Shown in pieces: positions 25,119-33,374 of a stretch of DNA of 64,000 nucleotides. Source of the DNA: Aphodoplasma sp045541115 (GTDB taxonomy: Bacteria > Bacillota > Clostridia > UBA1381 > UMGS1253); assembly GCA_045541115.1 (NCBI GenBank), contig JAZQIM010000020.1, positions 78,135 through 142,134 of the forward strand. Reading direction: 5' to 3'. The position numbers were made by a program, and so were the translations under genes. The notes under the pieces are model-generated. The model saw only the letters and a program-made list of their open reading frames with translations. It was not told the origin of the DNA and did not search any database. Numbering within the stretch: the first letter of the stretch is position 1; each line of letters starts with the position of its first letter.

Positions 25119-25862
25119 ATGATTACGATTAAGTCACATAACGAACTTGAGTTGATGCGCAAGGCAGGAAAAATTGTAGCTGGCACATTTGAGACGCTTA
25201 AGCGTTATATAAAGCCGGGAATTACTACAAAAGAGCTTGACAGGATTGCTTATGATTATATAAGAAGCAACGGCGCAACTCCATCATTTTTGAATTATTC
25301 CGGGTATCCTGCAAGTATATGCACATCTATAAATGATTGCGTTATACACGGTATACCGGGTGATACGAAATTATGTGACGCAGATATTATAAGTATAGAC
25401 ATCGGCGCATGCTATAAAGGATATCACGGTGACAGTGCAAAAACGTTTGCTGTCGGAAATATCAGCGCCGATGCAAAGCGCCTCATTGATGTCACAAGAC
25501 AGAGTTTTTATGAGGGCATAAAATTTGCAAAAAGAAAGAACCGAATCGGCGACATTAGCTCGGCGATAGGTGAGTATATTGAGTCAAATGGCTTTGGAGT
25601 TGTAAGAGATTACACAGGCCATGGTATCGGGAAGAACTTGCATGAAGATCCAAGTGTATTAAACTTTGGCAGAGCCGGACACGGTCCGCGACTTATGGCG
25701 GGCATGACAGTTGCGATAGAGCCTATGGTAACTGCAGGTGATTACGAGGTATATGTTGAAGATGACGACTGGACAGTAATGACGCAAGACGGTAGTCTTT
25801 CAGCGCATTATGAGCATACAATCCTGATAACAGATGGCGAGTGTGAGATTCTTACACTGTAG
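25119..25862 (+). CDS. map: Methionine aminopeptidase, type I
   Basis: This 247-residue dinuclear metalloprotease removes initiator Met. Ligands appear in SIDIGACYKGYHGDSAKTF (two Asp), TGHGIGKNLHEDP (His), TVAIEPM (Glu) and SAHYEHTILIT (Glu). No N-terminal zinc finger is present, so this is the bacterial type Ia. GGAGG precedes the ATG. Confidence 0.96.
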   Translation: MITIKSHNELELMRKAGKIVAGTFETLKRYIKPGITTKELDRIAYDYIRSNGATPSFLNYSGYPASICTSINDCVIHGIPGDTKLCDADIISIDIGACYKGYHGDSAKTFAVGNISADAKRLIDVTRQSFYEGIKFAKRKNRIGDISSAIGEYIESNGFGVVRDYTGHGIGKNLHEDPSVLNFGRAGHGPRLMAGMTVAIEPMVTAGDYEVYVEDDDWTVMTQDGSLSAHYEHTILITDGECEILTL

Positions 25863-25888
25863 AGCAGGGCTGAATATGAGGTGATTTT

Positions 25889-26164
25889 TTGGATATCTGT
25901 ATTGGAAGCGTTGTAATTTCCAAGGCGGGACGCGACAAAGGCCGATTTTTCGTTGTTGTTTCGGCAGACGATGAGTTTGCTTATCTATGCGACGGAGATT
26001 TGCGAAAATGCGATTCGCCGAAAAAGAAAAAACGCAAACACCTTGCGGTTACAAATACAGTTTGTGATTTTATAGGTGATAAGATAAAGGATAACAAAAA
26101 GGTTACAAACACAGAAATCCGTCGTGCATTGGTGGAGTTTTGTGAGAGAAACGAGAAGAACTGA
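25889..26164 (+). CDS. KOW-domain RNA-binding protein (L14e/L27e-like)
   Basis: This is a 91-residue basic protein. The KOW-like segment SVVISKAGRDKGRFFVVVSA is near the N-terminus, followed by KKKKRKHLAV and a helical C-terminus. Small KOW proteins between map and infA are characteristic of Clostridia and are annotated as RNA-binding or eukaryote-type L14e/L27e-like; a ribosome-linked role is inferred from location. The start is TTG 25889 with GAGGTGA upstream. Confidence 0.8.
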   Translation: MDICIGSVVISKAGRDKGRFFVVVSADDEFAYLCDGDLRKCDSPKKKKRKHLAVTNTVCDFIGDKIKDNKKVTNTEIRRALVEFCERNEKN

Positions 26165-26179
26165 AAGGGGGCTTTATCC

Positions 26180-26398
26180 GTGGCAAAGGAAGATATGATT
26201 GAAATCGAAGGTACCGTGGTTGAAGCACTGCCGAATGCAATGTTTCAGGTAGAGCTTGAAAATGGGCACAGGATACTTGCTCACATTTCAGGCAAGCTTC
26301 GAATGAACTTTATTAGAATTCTTCCGGGCGATAAGGTAACAGTTGAACTTTCGCCGTACGATTTAACACGCGGAAGAATCACATGGAGAGCAAAATAA
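26180..26398 (+). CDS. infA: Translation initiation factor IF-1
   Basis: This 72-residue OB-fold factor binds the 30S A-site. AKEDMIEIEGTVVEALPNAM and RILPGDKVTVELSPYDLTRG are canonical. The start is GTG 26180 with AAGGGGG upstream. Confidence 0.97.
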   Translation: MAKEDMIEIEGTVVEALPNAMFQVELENGHRILAHISGKLRMNFIRILPGDKVTVELSPYDLTRGRITWRAK

Positions 26399-26488
26399 GA
26401 CTGTGAGTCTGTTTTGCGGCGACATACGTGTCGCATTTCTACACATGTGCATACCTTACAGGTGTGCGTTTACAAGGAGGTTGTAAAA
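26399..26488 (+). promoter_or_regulatory. Two-hairpin spacer between infA and rpmJ
   Basis: A perfect GCGACA/TGTCGC hairpin with a TACG loop (26419-26434) is followed by GCATACC/GGTGTGC around TTACA (26449-26467). Neither is followed by a T-run, so they look like RNA processing or regulatory structures rather than terminators. Confidence 0.45.
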
Positions 26489-26602
26489 ATGAAGGTTAGA
26501 CCGTCTGTTAAGCCTATTTGTGAAAAGTGCAAAATGATTAAAAGAAAAGGTAAGATTATGGTGATTTGCGAAAATCCCAAGCACAAACAAAAGCAGGGCT
26601 GA
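26489..26602 (+). CDS. rpmJ: 50S ribosomal protein L36, zinc form
   Basis: This is a 37-residue protein with zinc ligands in CEKCKMIKRKGKIMVICENPKH (written here as CEKC, C27 and the final His). The mature start MKVRPSVKPICEKC is at ATG 26489 behind AAGGAGG. Confidence 0.96.
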   Translation: MKVRPSVKPICEKCKMIKRKGKIMVICENPKHKQKQG

Positions 26603-26857
26603 TGAGTTTAATTTAGACCCAGGGTGCGGAGGCACCAAAAACACACTAATTTGTAAATAATCCGAAATTGTCGCGGCTGGATGCGAAAGCGTCTGACAAT
26701 GGCGGGTTTTGAGCCTAGTGAGATTAAAATGCAGTGGCTTCGTATTTTAGTGTAAGGCTATATTAAGACCCATTCGGGTCTTGCGGGCACGAATCGTGTG
26801 TCCGGGCGGATGTATGTCCGCGAAGAAAACAAGAGCTTAATTTGGAGGTGTAAAAGT
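26603..26857 (+). ncRNA. Multi-hairpin leader before rpsM
   Basis: This is 255 bases inside the operon with dense structure. Stems seen: GGTGC/GCACC with GGAG loop (26623-26636); ATTGTC/GACAAT enclosing GGATGC/GCGTCT with a GAAA tetraloop (26667-26700); AGCCT/AGGCT enclosing TAAAAT/ATTTTA (26712-26759); AAGACCC/GGGTCTT with ATTC loop (26765-26782); CACG/CGTG (26788-26798); GCGGA/TCCGC (26806-26821). The rpsM ribosome site follows. The alpha operon in other bacteria is autoregulated by S4, whose gene lies downstream here; the fold itself does not look like the gamma-proteobacterial alpha pseudoknot. Confidence 0.6.
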
Positions 26858-27226
26858 ATGGCAAGAATAGCCGGAGTTGACTTACCTAGAGAGAAGAGAG
26901 TCGAGATTGGACTTACTTATATCTATGGTATAGGCAGAAGTGCGGCGAGCAAAATCCTCGCAGCAACAGGTGTAAACCCCGATACAAGAGTTAAGGATTT
27001 GAGTGAAGAGGACCTTGGAAAGCTTCGTGAAGCTATTGACAACGGTTACACAGTTGAAGGTGACCTTCGCAGACAGGTAGCACTTGATATCAAGAGACTC
27101 ATGGAAATCGGATGTTATCGTGGCATAAGACACAGAAAGGGACTTCCTGTTCGCGGTCAGAGAACAAAGACGAACGCAAGAACAAGGAAAGGACCGGCAA
27201 GAACAATTGCTAATAAGAAGAAGTAA
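26858..27226 (+). CDS. rpsM: 30S ribosomal protein S13
   Basis: This 122-residue head protein touches the P-site tRNA and 50S bridges. ARIAGVDLPREKRVEIGLTY starts it and GLPVRGQRTKTNARTRKGP is the basic tail. ATG 26858 follows GGAGGTG. The longer in-frame ORF runs into the leader hairpins and is rejected. Confidence 0.97.
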   Translation: MARIAGVDLPREKRVEIGLTYIYGIGRSAASKILAATGVNPDTRVKDLSEEDLGKLREAIDNGYTVEGDLRRQVALDIKRLMEIGCYRGIRHRKGLPVRGQRTKTNARTRKGPARTIANKKK

Positions 27227-27246
27227 TAAAGGAGGGAATAAGCTAA

Positions 27247-27648
27247 ATGGCTAAAGCAACAACTAAGAAAACCACTCGTACAAAGCGCAGAGATAGAAAA
27301 AATATAGAAAAAGGCGCGGCTCATATTCGCTCCACGTTTAACAATACTATTGTAACAATCACGGACGTTGCAGGAAATGCAATTTCATGGGCAAGCGCGG
27401 GCGGACTAGGATTCAGAGGTTCGCGTAAAAGCACTCCTTATGCAGCACAGATGGCTGCAGAAACAGCTGCAAAAGCAGCTATGGAGCATGGCTTAAAGAC
27501 TGTTGAAGTATACGTTAAGGGTCCGGGTGCGGGCAGAGAAGCTGCGATTCGTGCGCTTCAGGCAGCAGGTCTTGATATCAATATGATTAAAGACGTTACG
27601 CCTATTCCGCATAACGGATGTCGTCCTCCAAAGAGAAGACGTGTTTGA
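27247..27648 (+). CDS. rpsK: 30S ribosomal protein S11
   Basis: This 133-residue platform protein shows HIRSTFNNTIVTITDVAGNA and PIPHNGCRPPKRRRV at the C-terminus, which are canonical. AAGGAGG precedes the ATG; it lies 20 bases after rpsM. Confidence 0.97.
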   Translation: MAKATTKKTTRTKRRDRKNIEKGAAHIRSTFNNTIVTITDVAGNAISWASAGGLGFRGSRKSTPYAAQMAAETAAKAAMEHGLKTVEVYVKGPGAGREAAIRALQAAGLDINMIKDVTPIPHNGCRPPKRRRV

Positions 27649-27756
27649 TTTTTAGTTTTATGTACGCTGGTGCATAAAATGCGTAGAAATGGATGCGCTG
27701 CAGTTTACGTTATGTAAAAGATGTGGCGAGATTATTAACGGAGGTGTAAAAAATAC

Positions 27757-28377
27757 ATGGCTAGATATACTGGCGCAGTTTGCCGTCTTTGCCGTAGAGA
27801 AGGTCAAAAGCTTTTCTTGAAAGGTCAAAGATGCTATACTGATAAATGTTCTGTAAAGAGAGGAACACCCGGTCAGCACGGTCAAAGCAGACGTAAGCTT
27901 TCCGAGTATGGTGTTCAGCTTCGTGAGAAGCAAAAGACAAAGAGATATTATGGCGTATTGGAGAGTCAGTTTAGAAAGTATTTTGAAATGGCTAACAAGA
28001 TGAAGGGCGTTACAGGTGAAAACCTCCTTTCAATTCTTGAAAGCAGACTCGACAACGTAATATATCGTTTAGGTTTTGGTACATCAAGAGCCGAAGCAAG
28101 ACAGCTCGTATTGCACGGTCACTTTGATGTAAACGGCAAGAGAGTTGATATTCCTTCATATCTTGTATCACCCGGTGAAGTTATCTCAATCAGAGAAAAC
28201 TCAAAGAAATCGGCAAAGATTAAGGAAGTTTTAGAAATCACAGAGTCAAAGCTTGTTCCTGAGTGGCTCGAGCTTAACCGTGATTCACTCGAAGCAAAGG
28301 TTGTTTCACTCGCAAAGAGAGAGCATATCGATTTGCCAATCGAGGAGCACTTAATCGTCGAGTTGTACTCCAAATAA
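27757..28377 (+). CDS. rpsD: 30S ribosomal protein S4
   Basis: This is a 206-residue 16S rRNA assembly initiator and often a translational repressor of its operon. The N-terminus has zinc-knuckle-like cysteines (VCRLCRREGQKLFLKG, then CYTDKC), and the S4 RNA-binding domain shows SRAEARQLVLHGHFDVNGK. A 108-base spacer with two small hairpins (TACGC/GCGTA near 27663-27684 and TTTAC/GTAAA near 27703-27717) precedes it, then GGAGGTG. Confidence 0.97.
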   Translation: MARYTGAVCRLCRREGQKLFLKGQRCYTDKCSVKRGTPGQHGQSRRKLSEYGVQLREKQKTKRYYGVLESQFRKYFEMANKMKGVTGENLLSILESRLDNVIYRLGFGTSRAEARQLVLHGHFDVNGKRVDIPSYLVSPGEVISIRENSKKSAKIKEVLEITESKLVPEWLELNRDSLEAKVVSLAKREHIDLPIEEHLIVELYSK

Positions 28378-28449
28378 TAGACTTATATTTATTAGTTTTA
28401 TTTGTTGGAGTAGGGTATTTTGGCCCAATAGGGCAAGGAGGGATATTGC

Positions 28450-29403
28450 ATGTTAGAGATTGAAAAACCAAGAGTGGAATGTATAGAGATGCGCGAAGAG
28501 GACCACTATGGTAAATTTGTGGTAGAGCCCTTGGAGCGTGGTTATGGAACAACCCTCGGCAATTCTCTTAGAAGAATATTGTTATCTTCTCTTCCGGGCG
28601 CGGCAGTAAATTCAATCAAAATTGATGGCGTGCTCCATGAGTTTTCTGTAATCCCTGGAGTAAAAGAGGATGTTACAGAGCTCGTGCTTAACATAAAAGG
28701 TATCGCGGCAAAAATTCACAGCGACGAGATCAAGTCGGTTACAATCGACGCACAGGGTCCGTGTGTTGTTACAGCGGGCGACATAATAACAGATTCGGAT
28801 GTTGAAATATTAAATCCGGACCTATATATCGCAACGCTTGGCGAAGATGCAAAGCTCTATATTGAACTTACAATGTCAAAGGGCAGAGGCTATGTTTCGG
28901 CAGAAAAGAACCGCGAAAACGCACAACATCAAATTATCGGTGTTATACCGGTGGATTCAATTTATACACCTGTTAAGAAGGTTAACTATAAGGTTGAACC
29001 GGCACGTGTTGGTGCAGCATACGATTTTGATAAACTTGCAATAGAAGTGTGGACAAACGGTACACTTAAGCCAAACGAGGCAATAAGCCTTGCGGCAAAG
29101 ATTATGAGCGAGCATTTGTCACTTTTCATTGATCTTTCGGATAATGCAAAGAATGTTGAAATCATGATTGAGCCAAAAGAGAGCGAAAAAGGTAAAGTGC
29201 TTGAAATGACAATTGAAGAGCTTGATTTATCAGTTCGTTCATATAACTGCTTAAAGCGTGCAGGTATTAATACTGTTGAGGACCTTGCAAGCAAGACTGA
29301 AGAGGATATGATGAAAGTTCGTAACCTCGGTAAGAAGTCACTTGAAGAGGTAATCCAGAAGTTAGAGTCTTTGGATTTGGCACTTCGCAAAGAAGAGGAC
29401 TGA
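28450..29403 (+). CDS. rpoA: DNA-directed RNA polymerase alpha subunit
   Basis: This is a 317-residue protein. The N-terminal dimerisation domain (PLERGYGTTLGNSLRRILLS) and the C-terminal domain that binds UP elements and activators (SVRSYNCLKRAGINTVEDLA, about residues 258-277) are both complete. AAGGAGG precedes the ATG. Confidence 0.97.
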   Translation: MLEIEKPRVECIEMREEDHYGKFVVEPLERGYGTTLGNSLRRILLSSLPGAAVNSIKIDGVLHEFSVIPGVKEDVTELVLNIKGIAAKIHSDEIKSVTIDAQGPCVVTAGDIITDSDVEILNPDLYIATLGEDAKLYIELTMSKGRGYVSAEKNRENAQHQIIGVIPVDSIYTPVKKVNYKVEPARVGAAYDFDKLAIEVWTNGTLKPNEAISLAAKIMSEHLSLFIDLSDNAKNVEIMIEPKESEKGKVLEMTIEELDLSVRSYNCLKRAGINTVEDLASKTEEDMMKVRNLGKKSLEEVIQKLESLDLALRKEED

Positions 29404-29451
29404 TTAAATACGAGATAAATACGGTATCTTAAGTCAAAGGAGGTATTGGTT

Positions 29452-29793
29452 ATGCCGGGAACAAGAAAATTAGGTCGTCCTACCGACCAGAGAATAGCAA
29501 TGCTTCGTAACCTTGTTACAAGCTTCCTTGATAGCGGAAGAATTGAAACAACTGTTACACGCGCTAAAGAAACAAGAAGCATGGCAGAAAAGATGATTAC
29601 ACTTGCTAAGGAAAACACACTTCATTCAAGACGTCAGGCACTTGCTTACGTTACAAGAGAAGATGTTGTAGCAAAGCTCTTTAGTGAGATTGGACCGAAG
29701 TACGCTGACAGAAACGGCGGATATACAAGAATTACAAAAATAGGACCAAGACGCGGTGATGCTGCAGAAATGGCTGTTTTAGAGCTTGTATAA
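29452..29793 (+). CDS. rplQ: 50S ribosomal protein L17
   Basis: This 113-residue protein has GTRKLGRPTDQRIAMLRNLV and RNGGYTRITKIGPRRGDAAE, which are diagnostic. ATG 29452 lies eight bases after AAGGAGG; the two-codon TTG extension is rejected. It is the last gene of the cluster and is followed by a strong terminator. Confidence 0.97.
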   Translation: MPGTRKLGRPTDQRIAMLRNLVTSFLDSGRIETTVTRAKETRSMAEKMITLAKENTLHSRRQALAYVTREDVVAKLFSEIGPKYADRNGGYTRITKIGPRRGDAAEMAVLELV

Positions 29794-29819
29794 TTGGTAG
29801 ATTATACTAAAACAAAAAA

Positions 29820-29853
29820 AGCCGAAGCAATATTTATTTGCTTCGGCTTTTTA
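29820..29853. terminator. Bidirectional terminator after rplQ
   Basis: A perfect 11-bp stem, AGCCGAAGCAA/TTGCTTCGGCT, with loop TATTTAT, T-run on the right and A-run on the left. It closes the ribosomal cluster and the convergent PBP gene. Confidence 0.92.
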
Positions 29854-29863
29854 TTATTATTTT

Positions 29864-32077
29864 TTAATCCAAAACTATGATATCATCATCTGGCTCTTGT
29901 GGTGGGATTGGATCGGAAGGCATCTGAGAATCATCAGGGGATGTGGCAGGATCCTGCGATTCATCAGCTGTGATATTTTCTCCGTCTTCACCTATGATTA
30001 TCTCGCCCGTCTCCCCCTCAATTTCCGTAATTAGATCCGCATGTCCCGGACAATAGGATGTAGGCGTTCTTCCTGTTTTAAAGTATTCTGTAATCCTTGT
30101 ACAGTCGCTTGCAGGAAGCTGTCCTGTGACAGAGCAGACATACGCACTTTGCACTGTCGATGGCTCATCAAAGCCTTTGTACGGAAGATTTTGATGAATT
30201 TTATCCATTACCTTTTTCCATACGGGCATGCACGGATGATACGAAAGGAATTCAAGTGATTTTGGCTGGTCATAACCATACCATACAACGCTTGCATAAT
30301 ACGGTGTAAATCCTGCAAACCAACGGTCGTTCTGGTCATCGGTTGTACCGGTTTTGCCGCCTGCCGGAAGTGATGATGAAAGTCTTGCGGCAGTACCTGT
30401 ACCGTTTGTTATAACGCTTTGAAGCATTGAGTTGGTCAAAAATGCCGTCGTTTCACTCATTGCGACTATAGGCTCGGGCTTATTTTCGAGAATGATTTCG
30501 CCTTCACTGTTTACAACTTTAGTATAAAGATGAGGCGCGTTATAAATACCGTTGTTTGCAAATGCTGCATATGCTGCTGCCATCTCAGTAGCATTCATAC
30601 CGTCTGTAAGACCACCAAGAGCAAGCGAGCTTAGGTTTTTGTCTGTATATTTTTTGCCGTTACGCATCTCGCCGTCGACGAGAGATGTAAAGCCAAGTTT
30701 CTTTGTCAGGAAGTCATATGAATAATCAACACCAACGTCTTGAAGAACTCTTACAGCAGGTGTGTTCATTGATTCCTTAAGCGCATTTCGCGCTGTGACT
30801 TTACCTTTATAGCCTGAGTAATAGTTACTTGGAGTCCAGCCGTTAATATCGATTGGTGCGTCTTCAACGATGCTTGAAGGAACAAGTTTTCCTTGTTCAA
30901 TTGCGGGAGCATATACTGCGAGCGGTTTTATGGTAGAGCCCGGCTGGCGATATGATTGCGATGCGCGGTTAAAAATTCGGTCGCCGCTTTTTTCGCCTAT
31001 TCCGCCGACACTGCCTTTGACAGCACCGGTTTGCACATCGACAACAACCATGGCTGATTGAGGAGTTGTCTTTCCATATACGCTCGGGAAGTTGCTTTTG
31101 TTTTCATAAACTTCCTCCATAGCATCCTGTATAGCGGGGTCTATAGTAGCATAAATTTTAAGACCGCCGTTATAAATCATTTTTTCGGCAAAGTCTGCCG
31201 AATACCCTTTTTCTTTCTGTAAGTCAGCTATAACGTCATTTATAAGCTGGTCGATAAAGTAGGACTGAATACTTGCATTTGCAGCAGCTGTATTATTTTT
31301 AAATTCAAGCTTTTCAGCGATTGCCGCGTCATATTCTTCCTGTGTGATTTTTTTAAGTTCAAGCATCTTTGCAAGTACGATGCGCTGTTTTTCGATGTTG
31401 TTTTCAGGGTTTGCGAGAGGGTCATATCTTGATGGGTACTGGGTAATACCTGCGATTGATGCACACTCGGCAAGCGAAAGCTCGCTCACATCTTTTTCAA
31501 AATATCTGTTTGCGGCGGACTGTACGCCGTTACAGTTATTTGCAAGAAATATTGTATTAAGATAAACTTCGAGAATTTGCTCTTTGGAATATTTTCTTTC
31601 AAGCGCCATTGCACGCCACATTTCGCGTATCTTACGAGTAGGACTTGTATCTCTGTCATCTGTTATATTTTTTACGAGCTGCTGTGTGATTGTAGAGCCA
31701 CCGAAGGAACTTGAGCCCTTAAAGATATATGTAGCGGTTGCTTTAAGCGTTCGAAGAAAATCGACGCCGTTATGCTTTTCGAAGCGTTCGTCCTCGATGG
31801 CAACAAAAGCGTCTTGCAGATACTTAGGTATCTCGCTTATATCTGCCCAAATACGATTTTGCGATTTATACAGCCTTTCAAGCTCATGCGTATTTCCGGC
31901 ATCATCTGTGTAATAGACAATCGATGTAAAGTTTAAATCGAGAGCATTTACGTCAAAATCCGAATTTGAACCGAATAAACCGAGGCAACCGCCCACAACG
32001 ACAGCTGTAACGAGAAATACTCCTATTAAAAATGTCATTAGAAAAACTTTTAAAAATATTTTAACACCGCTACTCAT
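29864..32077 (-). CDS. ponA: Class A penicillin-binding protein (PBP1A type)
   Basis: This 737-residue bifunctional peptidoglycan synthase has one N-terminal membrane anchor (about residues 7-32). The GT51 transglycosylase domain carries E95 in IEDERFEKH and GGSTITQQLVKN. The transpeptidase domain has the catalytic S381-T-I-K384, S436-M-N and K575-T-G. After about residue 680 it ends in an acidic, Pro/Ser-rich tail (SPDDSQMPSDPIPPQEPD), probably outside the cell and unstructured. GAGGGGG precedes the ATG. It is convergent with rplQ. Confidence 0.95.
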   Translation of the reverse strand: MSSGVKIFLKVFLMTFLIGVFLVTAVVVGGCLGLFGSNSDFDVNALDLNFTSIVYYTDDAGNTHELERLYKSQNRIWADISEIPKYLQDAFVAIEDERFEKHNGVDFLRTLKATATYIFKGSSSFGGSTITQQLVKNITDDRDTSPTRKIREMWRAMALERKYSKEQILEVYLNTIFLANNCNGVQSAANRYFEKDVSELSLAECASIAGITQYPSRYDPLANPENNIEKQRIVLAKMLELKKITQEEYDAAIAEKLEFKNNTAAANASIQSYFIDQLINDVIADLQKEKGYSADFAEKMIYNGGLKIYATIDPAIQDAMEEVYENKSNFPSVYGKTTPQSAMVVVDVQTGAVKGSVGGIGEKSGDRIFNRASQSYRQPGSTIKPLAVYAPAIEQGKLVPSSIVEDAPIDINGWTPSNYYSGYKGKVTARNALKESMNTPAVRVLQDVGVDYSYDFLTKKLGFTSLVDGEMRNGKKYTDKNLSSLALGGLTDGMNATEMAAAYAAFANNGIYNAPHLYTKVVNSEGEIILENKPEPIVAMSETTAFLTNSMLQSVITNGTGTAARLSSSLPAGGKTGTTDDQNDRWFAGFTPYYASVVWYGYDQPKSLEFLSYHPCMPVWKKVMDKIHQNLPYKGFDEPSTVQSAYVCSVTGQLPASDCTRITEYFKTGRTPTSYCPGHADLITEIEGETGEIIIGEDGENITADESQDPATSPDDSQMPSDPIPPQEPDDDIIVLD

Positions 32078-32119
32078 AAAATGACCCCCTCTGTTGTTAC
32101 GAAGTATGCCATAAAAGTT

Positions 32120-32148
32120 ATATTATCACATACAACAGTATATCACAA
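32120..32148 (-). promoter_or_regulatory. ponA promoter
   Basis: On the minus strand TTGTGA (32148-32143), 17-base spacer, TAATAT (32125-32120). Confidence 0.5.
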
Positions 32149-32184
32149 ACAAAGGAGGATTTCCATTACGAATGCATTACAAGC

Positions 32185-33354
32185 TTATATCACCTTGATG
32201 CCATTTACCCATATGCTAAGTGGTTTTGCATAAAAGTCGATGGGCGATTTATCAAACATTACGATATCGGCATCCTTGCCTATAGCAAGCGAACCTACGC
32301 GCTCATCAATACGACAGTTTTTTGCCGCGTTAATCGTGATTGCGCGAAGAGCATCGTCTTCATCCATGCCGCTTTTTACTGCGAGAGCAGCACAAAGCGG
32401 AAGATATTCTATCGGCACAACGGGGTGGTCTGTAATGATTGCTACCGAAAGACCCGCGTCACTTAAAATTTTGTAATTATCGAAGCTTGAATTTTTAAGT
32501 TCTATTTTTGAACGCTCGCAAAGAGCAGGGCCAACCATAAGCGGTAGGTTTTCTTCTTTTAATATATCGCATATGAGATTGCCCTCGGTTGCGTGCTCAA
32601 TAGTGATGTCTATGTCAAATTCTTTTGCAATTCTGATTGCACTCATTATATCGTCAGCTCTGTGAGCGTGCACCTTTGCTGCGATTTCACGGTCTAAAAG
32701 CGGAAGGAGCGCTTCAAGCTTAATGTCGTAGTCCGGTTTGTCGCAATCATCGGGCGAAAGCTCATACTCCTTTAAAGCACGTTTATATTCAGCTGCTTTG
32801 TAAAGAGCTTCGCGAAGAAGTGCCGCCGTGCCCATGCGTGTTGAAGGAGCCTGATTTTTTGAGTGATATGTATTTTTCGGATTTTCGCCGAATGCCATTT
32901 TAATTGCGACGGGCGCTTTGATAAGCATTTTGTCGACTGAATTTCCGTATGTTTTTAGCGCAGCAAACTGACCGCCGATTACGTTTGCACTGCCCGGGCC
33001 TGTTACGACGCTCGTGATTCCTGCGCGAAGAGCATCGTCGAAGCAGCGGTCAAAAGGATTGATCGCATCGATTGCACGAAGTTGTGGCGTAATCGGGTCG
33101 GTATCTTCGTTTCCGTCTGCACCTTCAAAGTCCATAGAGTCTTCCCACATACCAATATGACAATGCGCATCGATAAAACCGGGGCAAATGTGTGCGCCGG
33201 CCGCATCAATTATGTCGCTTCCTTCAAAATCAGCTAAATTAAAATCGCACATATTACCGATATTTGTTATCTTGCCGTTATCAAAGCAAATATATCCGCA
33301 CTCATAATCTTTGTCTTCGCATGTGTGAATATAGCCGTTTGTAATTATCTGCAT
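32185..33354 (-). CDS. Amidohydrolase (imidazolonepropionase-like group)
   Basis: This 389-residue metal-dependent hydrolase belongs to the amidohydrolase superfamily. The HxH pair is H64 and H66 in PGFIDAHCHIGMW. Further likely ligands are in KVHAHRADD (His), TIEHATEG (His) and AIITDHPVVP (Asp). The N- and C-terminal beta-sandwich is completed by GSLAIGKDADIVMFDKSPI. The substrate cannot be assigned from sequence. It follows trxB by 20 bases on the same strand with GAGGAG upstream, probably cotranscribed. Confidence 0.85.
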   Translation of the reverse strand: MQIITNGYIHTCEDKDYECGYICFDNGKITNIGNMCDFNLADFEGSDIIDAAGAHICPGFIDAHCHIGMWEDSMDFEGADGNEDTDPITPQLRAIDAINPFDRCFDDALRAGITSVVTGPGSANVIGGQFAALKTYGNSVDKMLIKAPVAIKMAFGENPKNTYHSKNQAPSTRMGTAALLREALYKAAEYKRALKEYELSPDDCDKPDYDIKLEALLPLLDREIAAKVHAHRADDIMSAIRIAKEFDIDITIEHATEGNLICDILKEENLPLMVGPALCERSKIELKNSSFDNYKILSDAGLSVAIITDHPVVPIEYLPLCAALAVKSGMDEDDALRAITINAAKNCRIDERVGSLAIGKDADIVMFDKSPIDFYAKPLSIWVNGIKVI

Positions 33355-33374
33355 CTTTGTTACTCCTCTTTAGC

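Noticed and set aside
28986..29618. Antisense open frame of 210 codons over rpoA and rplQ
   Set aside because: A Ser/Leu-rich shadow of the sense genes.
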